From Catenulispora rubra (GTDB taxonomy: Bacteria > Actinomycetota > Actinomycetes > Streptomycetales > Catenulisporaceae): a stretch of 64,000 bases of DNA. Of the stretch, positions 24,474-32,941 are shown piece by piece. The DNA lies in NCBI RefSeq assembly GCF_015356825.1, contig NZ_JAACYW010000014.1:1-64000 (forward strand), read 5' to 3'. The notes beneath the pieces are model-generated. The model was given only the letters and a program-made list of their open reading frames with translations. It did not search any database and was not told the origin of the DNA. Within the stretch, counting starts at the first letter, position 1. Every line of letters starts with the position of its first letter. A program made the position numbers and the translations under genes.

Positions 24474-25718
24474 CTACGGCATGAAGGCTGCGGCGGCCAG
24501 CCGGTTCGCCTTCTCCAGCCCGGCCTCGGCGGCCACGTCGGTGACGCCGGTCGAGACGATGCCGACGTGCCGCAGGTCGCGGGTGGCGAACATGGCGGTG
24601 AAGTAGCCCATGTCCTCGCCGGTCTTGCCCCACAGGACGGTCCCGTCGGGCAGCGTGTCGGTGCCGATGCCCAGGCCGAAGCAGGCCTTGCCCTTGTCCG
24701 GGCCGCTCTGGCAGTTCCCTGAGTCGCCGGTGTACGGCAGCAGGTCGCCGGCGGCGTCGTGGGGGAGCGCGAGCATCTGCGTCAGCTGCGCATGCGGCAG
24801 GAGCCGCCCCTGGAACAGCACGGTGATGAACCTGTTGAGGTCGCCGGTCGTGGAGATCATGCTCGACGGGTCGCCGCCGGCGGCGCTGACGTCCGTGACA
24901 GTGCCCTGACTTTCGGTCAGATAGCCGTGCATGTACGGCGACGGCATCCGCGGCGCGCCTTGCGGAACGAAAGTGCCGGTCAGGTGCAGTGGCCGGACGA
25001 TGCGGGCCTCGACCTCGTCACCGAACGAGTGCCCGGTGACGTGCTCGATGAGCAGCCCGACGATGCGGAAGTTCAGCGAGTTGTAGCTCTGCGCGGTCCC
25101 GGGGGCGAAGACCGGGCCGGGCCACGGACGGCCGGCGGGCCGCAGTGTCGAGTCGATGATCTGTCGGAAGCCCTGGTACTCGAAGCGCCCGGCGATCAGC
25201 TGGTCGGTGGTCATGGACGGCCCGCCGTCGCCGATCTGCGGCAGCCCGCTGGTCATGTTCAGCAACTGGCGCAGCGTGATCGGCTGGAACGTCGCGGGTA
25301 GCAGGCCGGGCAGGTACTGCTGCACGCTCTGGTCGAGGTCCACGCGATGCTCGGCGGCGAGCTGCAACAACACGACGGCCGAGAACGTCTTGCTGATGCT
25401 GCCGATGCGGAAGTGCGCGTCGTCGGCGACCGGCCCGCCGGTCTGCGTGTCGCCGGCCGAGCCGCGCCACGTCTGTCCATCGCTCCGCACGAGCGCGACC
25501 GCTCCGGCCGCCGCCTCGCCGGGGCGCATGGCGATCGCCTGCTGCAACGTGGCCGGGTTGAGCGCCGGGGCGGTGGTGCGCGGTGTGGCCACGGCGGTGG
25601 CGCTGAGCGACGGTGTGGCGGCGGAAGCTTCGGCAACGACAGCAAACCCCGTCACGGCCGTCGCGAGTGCGGTGAACGCGGCGGCCGCAGCCCTGCGCTT
25701 GGCGTTGATTCGCATCAT
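24474..25718 (-). CDS. Secreted serine hydrolase (beta-lactamase / D-Ala-D-Ala carboxypeptidase family)
   Basis: A 414-residue exported protein. A basic N-terminus (MRINAKRRA) and a long Ala-rich hydrophobic stretch ending in ASAA form a Sec-type signal. The class C beta-lactamase/DD-peptidase triad motifs are present: S107-x-x-K110 (SISK), a Tyr motif in SYNSLNF, and WGKTGE as the KTG box. Likely activities are peptidoglycan DD-carboxypeptidase, esterase or penicillin-binding-type hydrolysis; sequence does not separate these. The start is ATG 25718 or 25715. Upstream is an unusual array of TGCAAAC-type repeats that probably contains its promoter. Confidence 0.85.
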   Translation of the reverse strand: MMRINAKRRAAAAAFTALATAVTGFAVVAEASAATPSLSATAVATPRTTAPALNPATLQQAIAMRPGEAAAGAVALVRSDGQTWRGSAGDTQTGGPVADDAHFRIGSISKTFSAVVLLQLAAEHRVDLDQSVQQYLPGLLPATFQPITLRQLLNMTSGLPQIGDGGPSMTTDQLIAGRFEYQGFRQIIDSTLRPAGRPWPGPVFAPGTAQSYNSLNFRIVGLLIEHVTGHSFGDEVEARIVRPLHLTGTFVPQGAPRMPSPYMHGYLTESQGTVTDVSAAGGDPSSMISTTGDLNRFITVLFQGRLLPHAQLTQMLALPHDAAGDLLPYTGDSGNCQSGPDKGKACFGLGIGTDTLPDGTVLWGKTGEDMGYFTAMFATRDLRHVGIVSTGVTDVAAEAGLEKANRLAAAAFMP

Positions 25719-25737
25719 GGGGACCACGGTAGGGGAT

Positions 25738-25794
25738 TGCAGAGACTCTTTGCAAACAGTTCTGCAAACAAGCTCTGCAAGTGCTTGCGCAACT
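25738..25794. promoter_or_regulatory. Iteron-like array of five TGCAAAC-type repeats
   Basis: TGCAGAG, TGCAAAC, TGCAAAC, TGCAAGT and CGCAACT begin at 25738, 25751, 25763, 25776 and 25788, spacings of 13, 12, 13 and 12 bp. The array fills the gap between the MFS stop and the serine hydrolase start, where the hydrolase promoter must lie. Regular direct repeats suggest cooperative binding of a regulator. Confidence 0.55.
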
Positions 25795-27061
25795 ACTCCT
25801 GCGCGGCGGTCACCCGCGCGTTCCGCAGTGTCACGACCAGCGTCAGCACACCGAGCGCGCCGACCGCGAGCAGCAGCGTGGCCGGGGAGGCGACGCTCTT
25901 GAACGCGGACAACAGATACGGCGCCGCGAAGCCGACGTAGGTGAAGGCCTGGAACACCGCGGTCATCCCGGCCAGATCTTCGGGCGGTGCCAGTCGCTGG
26001 ACCTCGGCGAGGCCGAAAACCAGCAGGACGCCGTACCCGAAGCCCATGATCACCGCCGCCGCCAGCGTCAGGACCGCCTGCCAGGCGCCGATGTCGTTCA
26101 GGGCGGCGACGCCGGCGTCGGCGAGGGTGCCACCGGTGACCAGGGCCAGGCCCACGGTCAGCAGGCGAGGCCGGGCCCGGTTCTGGCCCGCCGGGGACGC
26201 CGCGATCTTCCGCGCGACCGGCTGGATCAGGACACCGGACATCGCGGTCACCATCGCGACGGCACCGGCGTAGATCAGGGAGAAGCTCTTGACGTGCCCC
26301 GCCGCCAGGCCCGGGAGGTAGACCATGGCGATCGTCGCGGCGCCGAACACCCACGGCGCCATCGGCAGCAGCACGCCGACGAAGCGCCGGTCGGAGAAGC
26401 CGCGCAGGCGGAGCAGGCCGCTGCCGAGGACGCCGGATCGCTTGCGCTGCACCGTTTCCGGGGCTTGGGACAGCATCACCAGAGCCACCGCGGCCAGAAT
26501 CAGCTGTGGAATATAAGGAGTCTCGTATGCCGCCGGTCCCCACTGCACCAGCACACCGGCGATCAGTGGTCCCAGGCCGAATCCGACCGTCATGGCGATC
26601 GACGTGCGCCGGGCCCCGGCACCGGCTCCGGCCACCGGATTCGCCGCCGACAGCTCCTTCACCCACGCGCTGCCCGCGCTGAACGCCGCGCCGCTGGCGA
26701 TGCCCATCAGCACGCGGCCCACGGACAGCCAGGCCAGGCCGTGGGAGCCGAGCATCAGCACCACGCCGGAGAGCATCGACAGCAGCACCGCGAACGTCAC
26801 GACCGGACGGCGCCCGACGCGGTCCGACAGCGGGCCGGCGACCAGCAGGCCCGGCACGAGACCGGCCGCGTAGAGCCCGAAGATCGCCTCGCCGGCCGAC
26901 GCCGAGACACCCAGCTTCTCGCGGTACAGCAGAACCATCGGCGCGAACTGGTTCGCGCCCCAGCCGACCGCGGTCAGCGCGAGCGCGGCGCGGGCCCAGG
27001 TCTCCTTGGGCGACCGCGACGGAGTCTCCATCGCGGTGTTCTTCACGTCTGTAAGGCTCAT
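25793..27061 (-). CDS. MFS transporter
   Basis: A 422-residue major-facilitator protein with about 12 hydrophobic helices. The loop 2-3 signature appears as GPLSDRVGRRPVV, and VGRVLMGIASGAAF resembles antiporter motif C-like glycine spacing. The long acidic/basic central loop (QAPETVQRKRSG) separates the halves. A drug or metabolite exporter role is typical of this group; the substrate cannot be predicted. Start ATG 27061 is 71 bp from and divergent to the GlxA-type regulator, a common regulator-exporter pairing. Confidence 0.85.
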   Translation of the reverse strand: MSLTDVKNTAMETPSRSPKETWARAALALTAVGWGANQFAPMVLLYREKLGVSASAGEAIFGLYAAGLVPGLLVAGPLSDRVGRRPVVTFAVLLSMLSGVVLMLGSHGLAWLSVGRVLMGIASGAAFSAGSAWVKELSAANPVAGAGAGARRTSIAMTVGFGLGPLIAGVLVQWGPAAYETPYIPQLILAAVALVMLSQAPETVQRKRSGVLGSGLLRLRGFSDRRFVGVLLPMAPWVFGAATIAMVYLPGLAAGHVKSFSLIYAGAVAMVTAMSGVLIQPVARKIAASPAGQNRARPRLLTVGLALVTGGTLADAGVAALNDIGAWQAVLTLAAAVIMGFGYGVLLVFGLAEVQRLAPPEDLAGMTAVFQAFTYVGFAAPYLLSAFKSVASPATLLLAVGALGVLTLVVTLRNARVTAAQE

Positions 27062-27120
27062 ACGTCCGATGATCTCTTGCGCTCGATGGGCCGCCCAGTG
27101 GCAGGAATGACATGTAGCGC

Positions 27121-27126
27121 TAAGAT
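27121..27126 (+). promoter_or_regulatory. -10 element (TAAGAT), probably leaderless
   Basis: TAAGAT ends six bases before the ATG at 27133, so transcription would begin at or next to the start codon. No ribosome binding site is present. A convincing -35 is not visible, as is often the case in actinobacterial promoters. Confidence 0.5.
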
Positions 27127-27132
27127 GCTGCC

Positions 27133-28167
27133 ATGGGTAGGAACAGCGTCGCCGCGCACGTCACCAAGGGCCGCGCGAAGGGCCACGCGACGGGCCGGGC
27201 CAAGGGCCGCGCCAAGCACATGGTCGCAGTGGCCGTCGCCGAAGGCGCGCCGATCTTCGAGATCTCGATCCCGGTCGAGATCTTCGGCCGGATCCGGCCC
27301 GGCATGCCCGAGCTGGGCTACGACGTCCGGGTCTGCAACCCCGAATCAGGGCCCGTGCCTGCCGGTGGTGGCTTCACCGCAGACAGCGGCGACACCTACG
27401 CCCTGCTCGCCGAGGCCGACACGGTGATCGTGCCGGCGGTGCGGGACGTCACCGAGGAGCTGCCGGCGGACCTCGTCGCGGCCGTGCGGGAAGCGCACGC
27501 CAACGGCGCCCGCGTGGCGTCCCTGTGCACCGGAGCGTTCGTGCTGGCCGCCGCCGGGCTGCTCGACGGCCGTCGCGCCACCACGCACTGGCTGTACGCC
27601 CGGGAGTTCCAGGCGCGCTTCCCGGCGGTGGACTTCGATCCCGCGGTGCTCTACATCGACCACGGCGACGTGCTCACCAGCGCCGGCACCACCGCCGGCA
27701 TCGACCTGTGCCTGGCCATGGTCGCCGCCGACCACGGCGCGGACATCGCGAACACACTGGCCCGGCGCCTGGTGGCGCCGACGCACCGCAGCGGCGGACA
27801 GGCTCAGTACGTTGAGACGCCCGCGCCGCCGGACCGGCGCGACAGCCTGGGCCCGCTGCTGGACTGGATGCGGACGCACCTGTCCGAGACGCTGACCGTC
27901 GCCGATCTCGCACGGCACGCGAACATGGCAGAGCGCACCCTGATCCGCCGCTTCCACACCGCCGTGGGCACAACGCCGGGCAAATGGCTGACCGAGCAAC
28001 GGGTTCTGCACGCGCGCCGGCTGCTGGAGACGACCGACCTGCCGGTGGAGCGCGTGGCCTCGGCGGCCGGGCTCGGCGGCGCGGCCAACCTGCGGCACCA
28101 CTTCACGGAGGTCGTGGGTGTAGCGCCGAGCGACTACCGGCGGGCGTTTCGTAAGCCCGGGGTCTGA
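27133..28167 (+). CDS. GlxA-family AraC/XylS regulator with DJ-1/PfpI domain
   Basis: A 344-residue transcription factor. Residues about 30-200 form a DJ-1/PfpI-like domain with the nucleophile-elbow Cys in VASLCTGAFVLAAAGLL; residues 235-335 carry two AraC helix-turn-helix motifs (LTVADLARHANMAERTLIRRF and VERVASAAGLGGAANLRHHF). These proteins usually control detoxification or catabolic genes next to them, here most likely the divergent MFS gene. The first 29 residues are a Lys/Arg/Gly repeat (KGRAKGHATGRAKGRAK) not typical of the family; ATG 27220 would exclude it, but the TAAGAT box six bases before 27133 supports the longer, leaderless start. Confidence 0.85.
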   Translation: MGRNSVAAHVTKGRAKGHATGRAKGRAKHMVAVAVAEGAPIFEISIPVEIFGRIRPGMPELGYDVRVCNPESGPVPAGGGFTADSGDTYALLAEADTVIVPAVRDVTEELPADLVAAVREAHANGARVASLCTGAFVLAAAGLLDGRRATTHWLYAREFQARFPAVDFDPAVLYIDHGDVLTSAGTTAGIDLCLAMVAADHGADIANTLARRLVAPTHRSGGQAQYVETPAPPDRRDSLGPLLDWMRTHLSETLTVADLARHANMAERTLIRRFHTAVGTTPGKWLTEQRVLHARRLLETTDLPVERVASAAGLGGAANLRHHFTEVVGVAPSDYRRAFRKPGV

Positions 28168-28225
28168 TTCGGGGACGGTGGGACCGCTTATCTTGGATGC
28201 GCAGCCCTGTGCGTGAGGAGGCTAT

Positions 28226-28632
28226 GTGAGCGGCGACTTGTGGTGCGGCGGCGTCATCGACGACTTGGAGTCCGATTACGAGAACACCGGGTACGGCCGC
28301 GAATGCCTTGTCCGGCTGGGCGATCCGACGCCTCCACCGCCGCCTCCGCCGCCGATCATGGACCGGCCGATGATGGGGGACTACTGGCGCTGTCTGCGGC
28401 ACTTCAACGACTACCCGGCGCGCGCCGGCGCCCTGTGGACCGGTTGCCGAAGGCGATCCGGGCGTCGATGGCAGAGGGGTCGGCCGCGCCGTTGGCCGTT
28501 GCGGTGCGGGAGAAGCCTTTCCGGGATCGGAAGGCGGCGATCAACGCGGCGGCTGCCGAGCTGCGGCACGACCGTGTGCTTGATTCGCCGTTGCCGTGGC
28601 TAGGATCGGGCCAGGCGATACGGGAGGCTTGA
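28226..28632 (+). pseudogene. Frameshifted hypothetical gene coupled to the ABC exporter
   Basis: Translation from GTG 28226 (after GAGGAGG) gives a sensible acidic N-terminal half with a run of eight Pro, up to about base 28435 (ARAGALW). There the frame turns to Arg-rich nonsense. The -1 frame takes over with DRLPKAIRASMAEG and AAINAAAAELRHDR and ends at TGA 28630-28632, which overlaps the ABC ATPase ATG (TGATG). Restoring one base near 28433-28441 would join both halves into one protein of about 135 residues. Either a recent mutation, a sequencing error or programmed frameshifting explains it. I do not recognise the family. Confidence 0.55.
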
Positions 28633-29828
28633 TGCTGGAGCTTGAGGGGCTGCGCAAACGCTACGGCGACCGCGTCGCGCTGGACGGCGTGACGTTCTCC
28701 GTGCGTCCGGGGGAGCTGTACGGCTTCGTCGGGACGAACGGCGCGGGCAAGACCACGACGATGCGGATCACGCTCGGCGTGCTCGAACCGGATGCCGGGA
28801 GCGTGCGGTTCCGGGGCAGATCGGTCGATACCGCGACCCGGCGCACCTTCGGCTACATGCCCGAGGAGCGCGGCCTGTACCCGAAGATGCGGGTCGGCGA
28901 CCAGCTGCGCTACCTCGCCGAGCTGCACGGCATGAGCCGCGGCGACGCCGCCAAGGCCACCGGCTACTGGATGGAGCGGCTGTCGGTCGCCGAGCGGGCC
29001 GGGGACCGGGTCGAGGCGCTGTCGCTGGGCAACCAGCAGCGGGTGCAGCTGGCCGCGGCGCTGGTGCACCACCCGGCGGTGCTGGTGCTGGACGAGCCGT
29101 TCTCCGGGCTGGACCCGGTCGGCGTCGACAACCTCGCCGAGGTGCTGCGCGAGCGGGCCGCCGAGGGCGTGCCGGTGGTGTTCTCCAGCCATCAGCTGGA
29201 GCTGGTCGAGCGGCTGTGCGACTCGATCGGGATCATCTACCGGGGCCGGATGGTCGCCACCGGGACCGTGGACGAGCTGCGGGCCTCGCGCGCCGAGCGG
29301 GCGCTGCGGATCGGGACCGACGCCGCCGCCGGCTGGGCCGACGGGCTCGTCGGCGTGCAGTCGGCCGAGTACGGGCCGACGACGATACTGATCCTCACCG
29401 GCGAGGCCGACGACCAGGCGATTCTGGACGCCGCGCGGGCTTTGGGGCCGGTGCGGGAGTTCACGCCGCTGCGGCCGAGCCTGGCGGACCTGTTCCGGGA
29501 GGCTGTCGCGGAGCACGACGGCGATGGTGCGGGTGACGGCGAGGGCGTCGGCGCGGGTGGTGGCGCCGGCGGCACCGGTGGCGAGGCCGATGGTGGCGGT
29601 TCCGGTGGTGCGGGCCGGGTCGGCGGCGGCCGCGCGCCTGCCGGGCTCGCCGGGCGGGTCTGGCGTGCCGCGCGCGCGGCACGTACAGGTCAGGCGGGGC
29701 GGGCGAGTCAGTCCAGCCGGGCCGGTCAGGTCAGTCAGGCGAGCCAGACCAGCCAGACCAGCCAGGCGAGCCAGGCCAGCCAGGCCAGCCAAGATGGCTC
29801 CGCCGACCAAGAAGGAGCCCGCGCGTGA
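28632..29828 (+). CDS. ABC transporter ATP-binding protein (Na+/drug exporter type)
   Basis: A 398-residue ATPase. Walker A GTNGAGKTT is near residue 38, signature LSLGNQQR near 140, Walker B VLVLDEPFSG near 158, and the H-loop in SSHQLELV. The DUF4162-like C-terminal region ends near residue 295. Beyond it is a 100-residue tail of Gly/Asp/Glu-rich sequence followed by SQAS/SQTS repeats, which is not part of the fold. ATG 28632 sits in the upstream stop codon and the gene ends in a GTGA overlap with the permease gene. With that permease it forms a NatAB-like exporter of unknown substrate. Confidence 0.9.
   Translation: MLELEGLRKRYGDRVALDGVTFSVRPGELYGFVGTNGAGKTTTMRITLGVLEPDAGSVRFRGRSVDTATRRTFGYMPEERGLYPKMRVGDQLRYLAELHGMSRGDAAKATGYWMERLSVAERAGDRVEALSLGNQQRVQLAAALVHHPAVLVLDEPFSGLDPVGVDNLAEVLRERAAEGVPVVFSSHQLELVERLCDSIGIIYRGRMVATGTVDELRASRAERALRIGTDAAAGWADGLVGVQSAEYGPTTILILTGEADDQAILDAARALGPVREFTPLRPSLADLFREAVAEHDGDGAGDGEGVGAGGGAGGTGGEADGGGSGGAGRVGGGRAPAGLAGRVWRAARAARTGQAGRASQSSRAGQVSQASQTSQTSQASQASQASQDGSADQEGARA
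29725..29799 (+). repeat. CCAGCCAG/GCGAGCCAG simple repeats in the ATPase tail
   Basis: Nine-base units such as GCCAGCCAG, ACCAGCCAG and GCGAGCCAG recur in frame and encode the SQAS/SQTS tail. The length is a multiple of three, so the GTGA overlap with the permease is maintained. Confidence 0.75.
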
Positions 29829-30973
29829 ACCGCAACCGTCAGGCCGTGCGGCTCGTCATGCGCCGGGAGTTCGTCGAGCGGGGTCGGGACCGCGGTTTCG
29901 CGATCGCGGTGGCGTTCTCGCTGCTGATCGTGCTGGTCGCCGTGGTGATCTCGGCGCTGGTCTCGGGGCGGGACAAGACGCCGTCGTTCACCGTCGGCTT
30001 CGCCGGACCGCGCGCCGCCGTCGAGCAGCAGTACGCCGAGCGCCAGGCTCCGGCCTACAAGATCAACCTGACCTCCAGCGTGGTCACCGACTCCGCGGTG
30101 GCGCAGCAGATGGTCAAGAGTGGCAAGATGAACGCGCTCGTGGACGACGGCCGGATCTACGTGCAGGACTCGGTCGACCCCAAGTTGGCGCCGGTGCTGG
30201 CCGGGGCGAACCTGGCCGCGCAGATCCCGGACGTGGACCAGCTGCAGGGGCAGACCACGGTCAGGCTGGCGCCCAAGGACCCCGACGCCGGGCAGCGCAA
30301 GACCGTCGCGCTGGTCGCCGAGATCATGCTGTTCAGCCAGATGATCGCGTACTGCATGTGGGTCGCCACCGGTGTGGTGGAGGAGAAGGCCAGCCGGGTC
30401 ATCGAGGTGCTGCTGTCCAGCACGTCGGCGCGGGTGCTGCTGACCGGGAAGATCATCGGCATCGGGGCGCTGGGGCTGCTGCAGCTGGCGGCCACGGCCG
30501 CGGTCGGGATCGGCGCCGGGGCGGCGACCGGGGCGCTGCACATGACCGGGCAGATCTGGCAGACCGTGGGCATCGTGGCGGTGTGGTTCGTGCTGGGCTA
30601 CATCTTCTACGCCTCGGCCTACGCCGCGGTGGCCGCGCGGGTCTCGCGCCAGGAGGAGATGCAGACTGCGGTGCAGCCGCTGAACCTGGTGCTGATGGTG
30701 CCGTACTTCGCGGCGTTCGCGGCGCTGGGCAACCCGGACGCGGTCTGGGTGCGGGTGCTGTCGCTGATCCCGCCGTTCTCGGTGCTGATCCAGCCGGTGC
30801 GCATCGCCGGCGGGGACGCGTCGTGGTGGGAGCCGGTGGTGGCGATCGGGTTGATGGCCGTGGTGACGGTCGGGATCGTCGCGGCCGGCGCCCGGGTGTA
30901 TGAGAACTCTGTGTTGCGGTTCGGGTCCAAGGTCCCGATGCGGGTCGCCTGGACCGCGGGGAGGAGGGCATAG
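29825..30973 (+). CDS. ABC-2 type transporter permease (NatB-like)
   Basis: A 382-residue membrane protein. One N-terminal helix (about 25-47) is followed by an extracytoplasmic domain of about 115 residues, then five to six helices in the C-terminal half (MLFSQMIAYCMWVATGVVEEKASRV is split between helix and the conserved EEK coupling segment). This layout matches ABC2_membrane_3 / NatB exporters of sodium or antibiotics. The GTG at 29825 overlaps the ATPase stop, so the two form one transporter. Confidence 0.88.
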   Translation: MNRNRQAVRLVMRREFVERGRDRGFAIAVAFSLLIVLVAVVISALVSGRDKTPSFTVGFAGPRAAVEQQYAERQAPAYKINLTSSVVTDSAVAQQMVKSGKMNALVDDGRIYVQDSVDPKLAPVLAGANLAAQIPDVDQLQGQTTVRLAPKDPDAGQRKTVALVAEIMLFSQMIAYCMWVATGVVEEKASRVIEVLLSSTSARVLLTGKIIGIGALGLLQLAATAAVGIGAGAATGALHMTGQIWQTVGIVAVWFVLGYIFYASAYAAVAARVSRQEEMQTAVQPLNLVLMVPYFAAFAALGNPDAVWVRVLSLIPPFSVLIQPVRIAGGDASWWEPVVAIGLMAVVTVGIVAAGARVYENSVLRFGSKVPMRVAWTAGRRA

Positions 30974-30974
30974 C

Positions 30975-31733
30975 GTGCCGAAGGTCCGGGTGCTGTCGTT
31001 CAACACGCTCTTCAGAAACGAGCCCAGGGTGCGCCTGCGCGCACTGGCCGAGGTGTTGGGGACTGGCGACTACGACGTAGTCTGCCTGCAGGAGTTGCAG
31101 ATCCCGCCGAACTTCGCCCTGCTCCGCTCGCTGACCAGAGCGGCGTTCCCCTACGCGGCGCACGGCCCCCGGCTGCCGATCGTCGCCGGCGGACTGCTGA
31201 CCCTGTCCCGCATCCCGCTGGTCGGGCACCGCTACCAGGTCCTGGCCGCCCCCGCGAAATGGCGCACCGACCTGGTACTGCGCAAGGGCGTCCTGCTGAC
31301 CCGCTTCAACGCCGACGGCGAGTTCTTCACCGTCGCCAACACCCACCTGTCGGCGAACCGCGCGGCGGACTGGTCGAAGGCGGCCCCGTTCACCCGCGTC
31401 CAGCAGGCGGAACTGGCACGCCTGGCGAAGACGGTCCGCCGCATCGAATCCGGCGAACCGGTGATCGCGGTCGGCGACTTCAACGTCCCGCGCGACTCCT
31501 GGCTCTTCGAGGGCTTCGAGGCCGCCTCGGGTCTGCGCGACGCCTTCGACGGCGACGCCGCCACCACCTACCGGCCGGTGCCGGGCTGGGACGGCGCGGC
31601 GCTGGACCAGGTGCTGGTGACGCCGGGACTGGCAGCCAAGGGCGAGGTGGTCCTGCAGGACAAGGTGCGGATGGCCGACGGCCGGGAGCGGTTCTTGTCG
31701 GACCACTACGGGGTGGCCGCGACAGTGGGGTGA
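30975..31733 (+). CDS. Endonuclease/exonuclease/phosphatase (EEP) family hydrolase
   Basis: A 252-residue protein of the EEP fold. Conserved metal and catalytic residues are visible: SFNTLF near residue 8, CLQELQ with the metal-binding Glu near 40, NTHLSANR near 120, VGDFNVP near 165 and SDHYGVAATV at the C-terminus. No signal peptide is seen. Possible substrates are nucleic acids, phosphoinositides or sphingomyelin; motifs do not decide. It starts (GTG) two bases after the ABC permease stop, so it likely belongs to the same transcript. Confidence 0.83.
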   Translation: MPKVRVLSFNTLFRNEPRVRLRALAEVLGTGDYDVVCLQELQIPPNFALLRSLTRAAFPYAAHGPRLPIVAGGLLTLSRIPLVGHRYQVLAAPAKWRTDLVLRKGVLLTRFNADGEFFTVANTHLSANRAADWSKAAPFTRVQQAELARLAKTVRRIESGEPVIAVGDFNVPRDSWLFEGFEAASGLRDAFDGDAATTYRPVPGWDGAALDQVLVTPGLAAKGEVVLQDKVRMADGRERFLSDHYGVAATVG

Positions 31734-31738
31734 CCCTG

Positions 31739-32326
31739 CTATCCCGGCGACCGCCGCCCCGGCTCCGTCGGCAGATAAGCCTCCAACTGCTCCCCGGCGA
31801 TGATGCGGTCCACGGTCTGATCCGGGGTGCCCGCGGACTGCACCATCAGCACGTTCTCGTCCGGCGTCGGCGGCTCCAAGGCGCTCAGCTGGCTGCCGAG
31901 CATGTCGGCGTGGAACATGTGCCCGCGCCGGTCGGTCAGGCGCTGGTGCAGCGTCTTGAGGTCGACGACCAGGTACACCATGCGCACCTGCGGCCGTCCG
32001 GCGCGCAGGCGGTCGCGGTAGGAGCGCTTGAGCGCCGAGCAGGCGATGACGGCGGGCCGGCCCGCCGCGGCCGCCTTGTCGATCCAGCGGCCGATCTCGT
32101 TGAGCCAGGGGATGCGGTCGGCGTCGGTGAGCGGCTCGCGGGCCGCCATCTTGGCGATGTTGCCGCCCGGGTGGAAGGCGTCGCCGTCGGCCCAGTCCCA
32201 GCCCAGGCGGCCGGCCAGGGCGGCGCCGACGGTCGACTTGCCGCTGCCGGAGACGCCGGTGACCACCAGCACCGGCGGCGTGGCTCCGGCGGCTCCCGGG
32301 GGCGGGGGAGGGGTCGGTCGCACCAT
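31739..32326 (-). CDS. gntK: Gluconokinase (GntK/IdnK family)
   Basis: A 195-residue P-loop sugar kinase. Walker A GVSGSGKST is at residues 24-32, DGDAFHP is the sugar-binding region, and ACSALKRSYRDRLR plus HMFHADMLGSQLSALE complete the gluconokinase pattern. It phosphorylates gluconate to 6-phosphogluconate for the pentose phosphate or Entner-Doudoroff route. A Pro-rich N-terminal stretch of about 10 residues precedes the fold; ATG 32326 is the first start outside the promoter region of the divergent gene. It ends five bases from the convergent EEP gene. No transporter for gluconate is adjacent. Confidence 0.9.
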   Translation of the reverse strand: MVRPTPPPPPGAAGATPPVLVVTGVSGSGKSTVGAALAGRLGWDWADGDAFHPGGNIAKMAAREPLTDADRIPWLNEIGRWIDKAAAAGRPAVIACSALKRSYRDRLRAGRPQVRMVYLVVDLKTLHQRLTDRRGHMFHADMLGSQLSALEPPTPDENVLMVQSAGTPDQTVDRIIAGEQLEAYLPTEPGRRSPG

Positions 32327-32444
32327 GCCTTCAGCCTGACATCGCCGGAGTCGCGGTGCTCGCCGACGGGTCCGGACGGGCCATCCGGGTGAGGCTCTGA
32401 CCAGCCGGGAATAAAACCCCTTCGACGGGAAGCTGGGCGCGGAT

Positions 32445-32879
32445 ATGAGCAACGAAGAGGCTCGTTCGTGGAACGAGCAAGTCATTGAAGAGTTCCGGGC
32501 CAACGCCGGAAGCGTCGCCCAGTTCGGCGGCAAGGGCCTGGTCGTCCTGCACCACACCGGTGCGAAGTCCGGCGCCCCCTACGTCTCCCCGCTCGCCGGG
32601 ATCGCCGCGGACAACGGCGCCTGGGTGATCGTGGCCTCCAACGCCGGCAAGGACAACCACCCGGCGTGGTTCCACAACCTCCAGGCGCACCCCGAGGTGC
32701 TTCTGGAGGTGCCCGGGGACGACGAGGTGGCCACGGTCGAGCTGACCGCGCGCGTCGCCGACGAGGACGAGCGCGACCGCTACTTCGCACAGATGGTCGC
32801 CCGGGCCCCGCAGTTCGCGGAGTACGAGAAGGGCACCACGCGCCGGATCCCGGTCGTCGTGCTGGAGCCGGCCGCCTGA
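32445..32879 (+). CDS. F420-type nitroreductase/deazaflavin-dependent oxidoreductase (Ddn family)
   Basis: A 144-residue split-barrel protein. The pattern LVVLHHTGAKSG near residue 33, PLAGIAADNGAWVIVASNAGKDNHPAWFHNL and a C-terminal RRIPVVVLEP match the actinobacterial family of deazaflavin (F420)-dependent nitroreductases. Such enzymes reduce quinones, aflatoxins or nitroimidazoles. F420 use is inferred from the family and implies an actinobacterial host. It is divergent from gluconokinase and convergent with the DUF4291 gene. Confidence 0.85.
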   Translation: MSNEEARSWNEQVIEEFRANAGSVAQFGGKGLVVLHHTGAKSGAPYVSPLAGIAADNGAWVIVASNAGKDNHPAWFHNLQAHPEVLLEVPGDDEVATVELTARVADEDERDRYFAQMVARAPQFAEYEKGTTRRIPVVVLEPAA

Positions 32880-32901
32880 CGGTCGGCTGGCCCGGTGCTG
32901 T

Positions 32902-32941
32902 CCGGGCGTCGCGGCTAGTTCTCTAGCCGTCGGCGCCCGGA
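32902..32941. terminator. Stem-loop between convergent genes
   Basis: CGGCTAG-TTCT-CTAGCCG (32912-32929) is a 7-bp stem with a 4-nt loop, extended outward by CCGGGCG/CGCCCGG arms. It covers the DUF4291 stop codon and can serve both convergent genes. Confidence 0.65.

Noticed and set aside
25719-27113. Long in-frame extension upstream of the serine hydrolase
   Set aside because: It is the other-frame shadow of the MFS gene on the same strand; the signal peptide at 25718 marks the true start.
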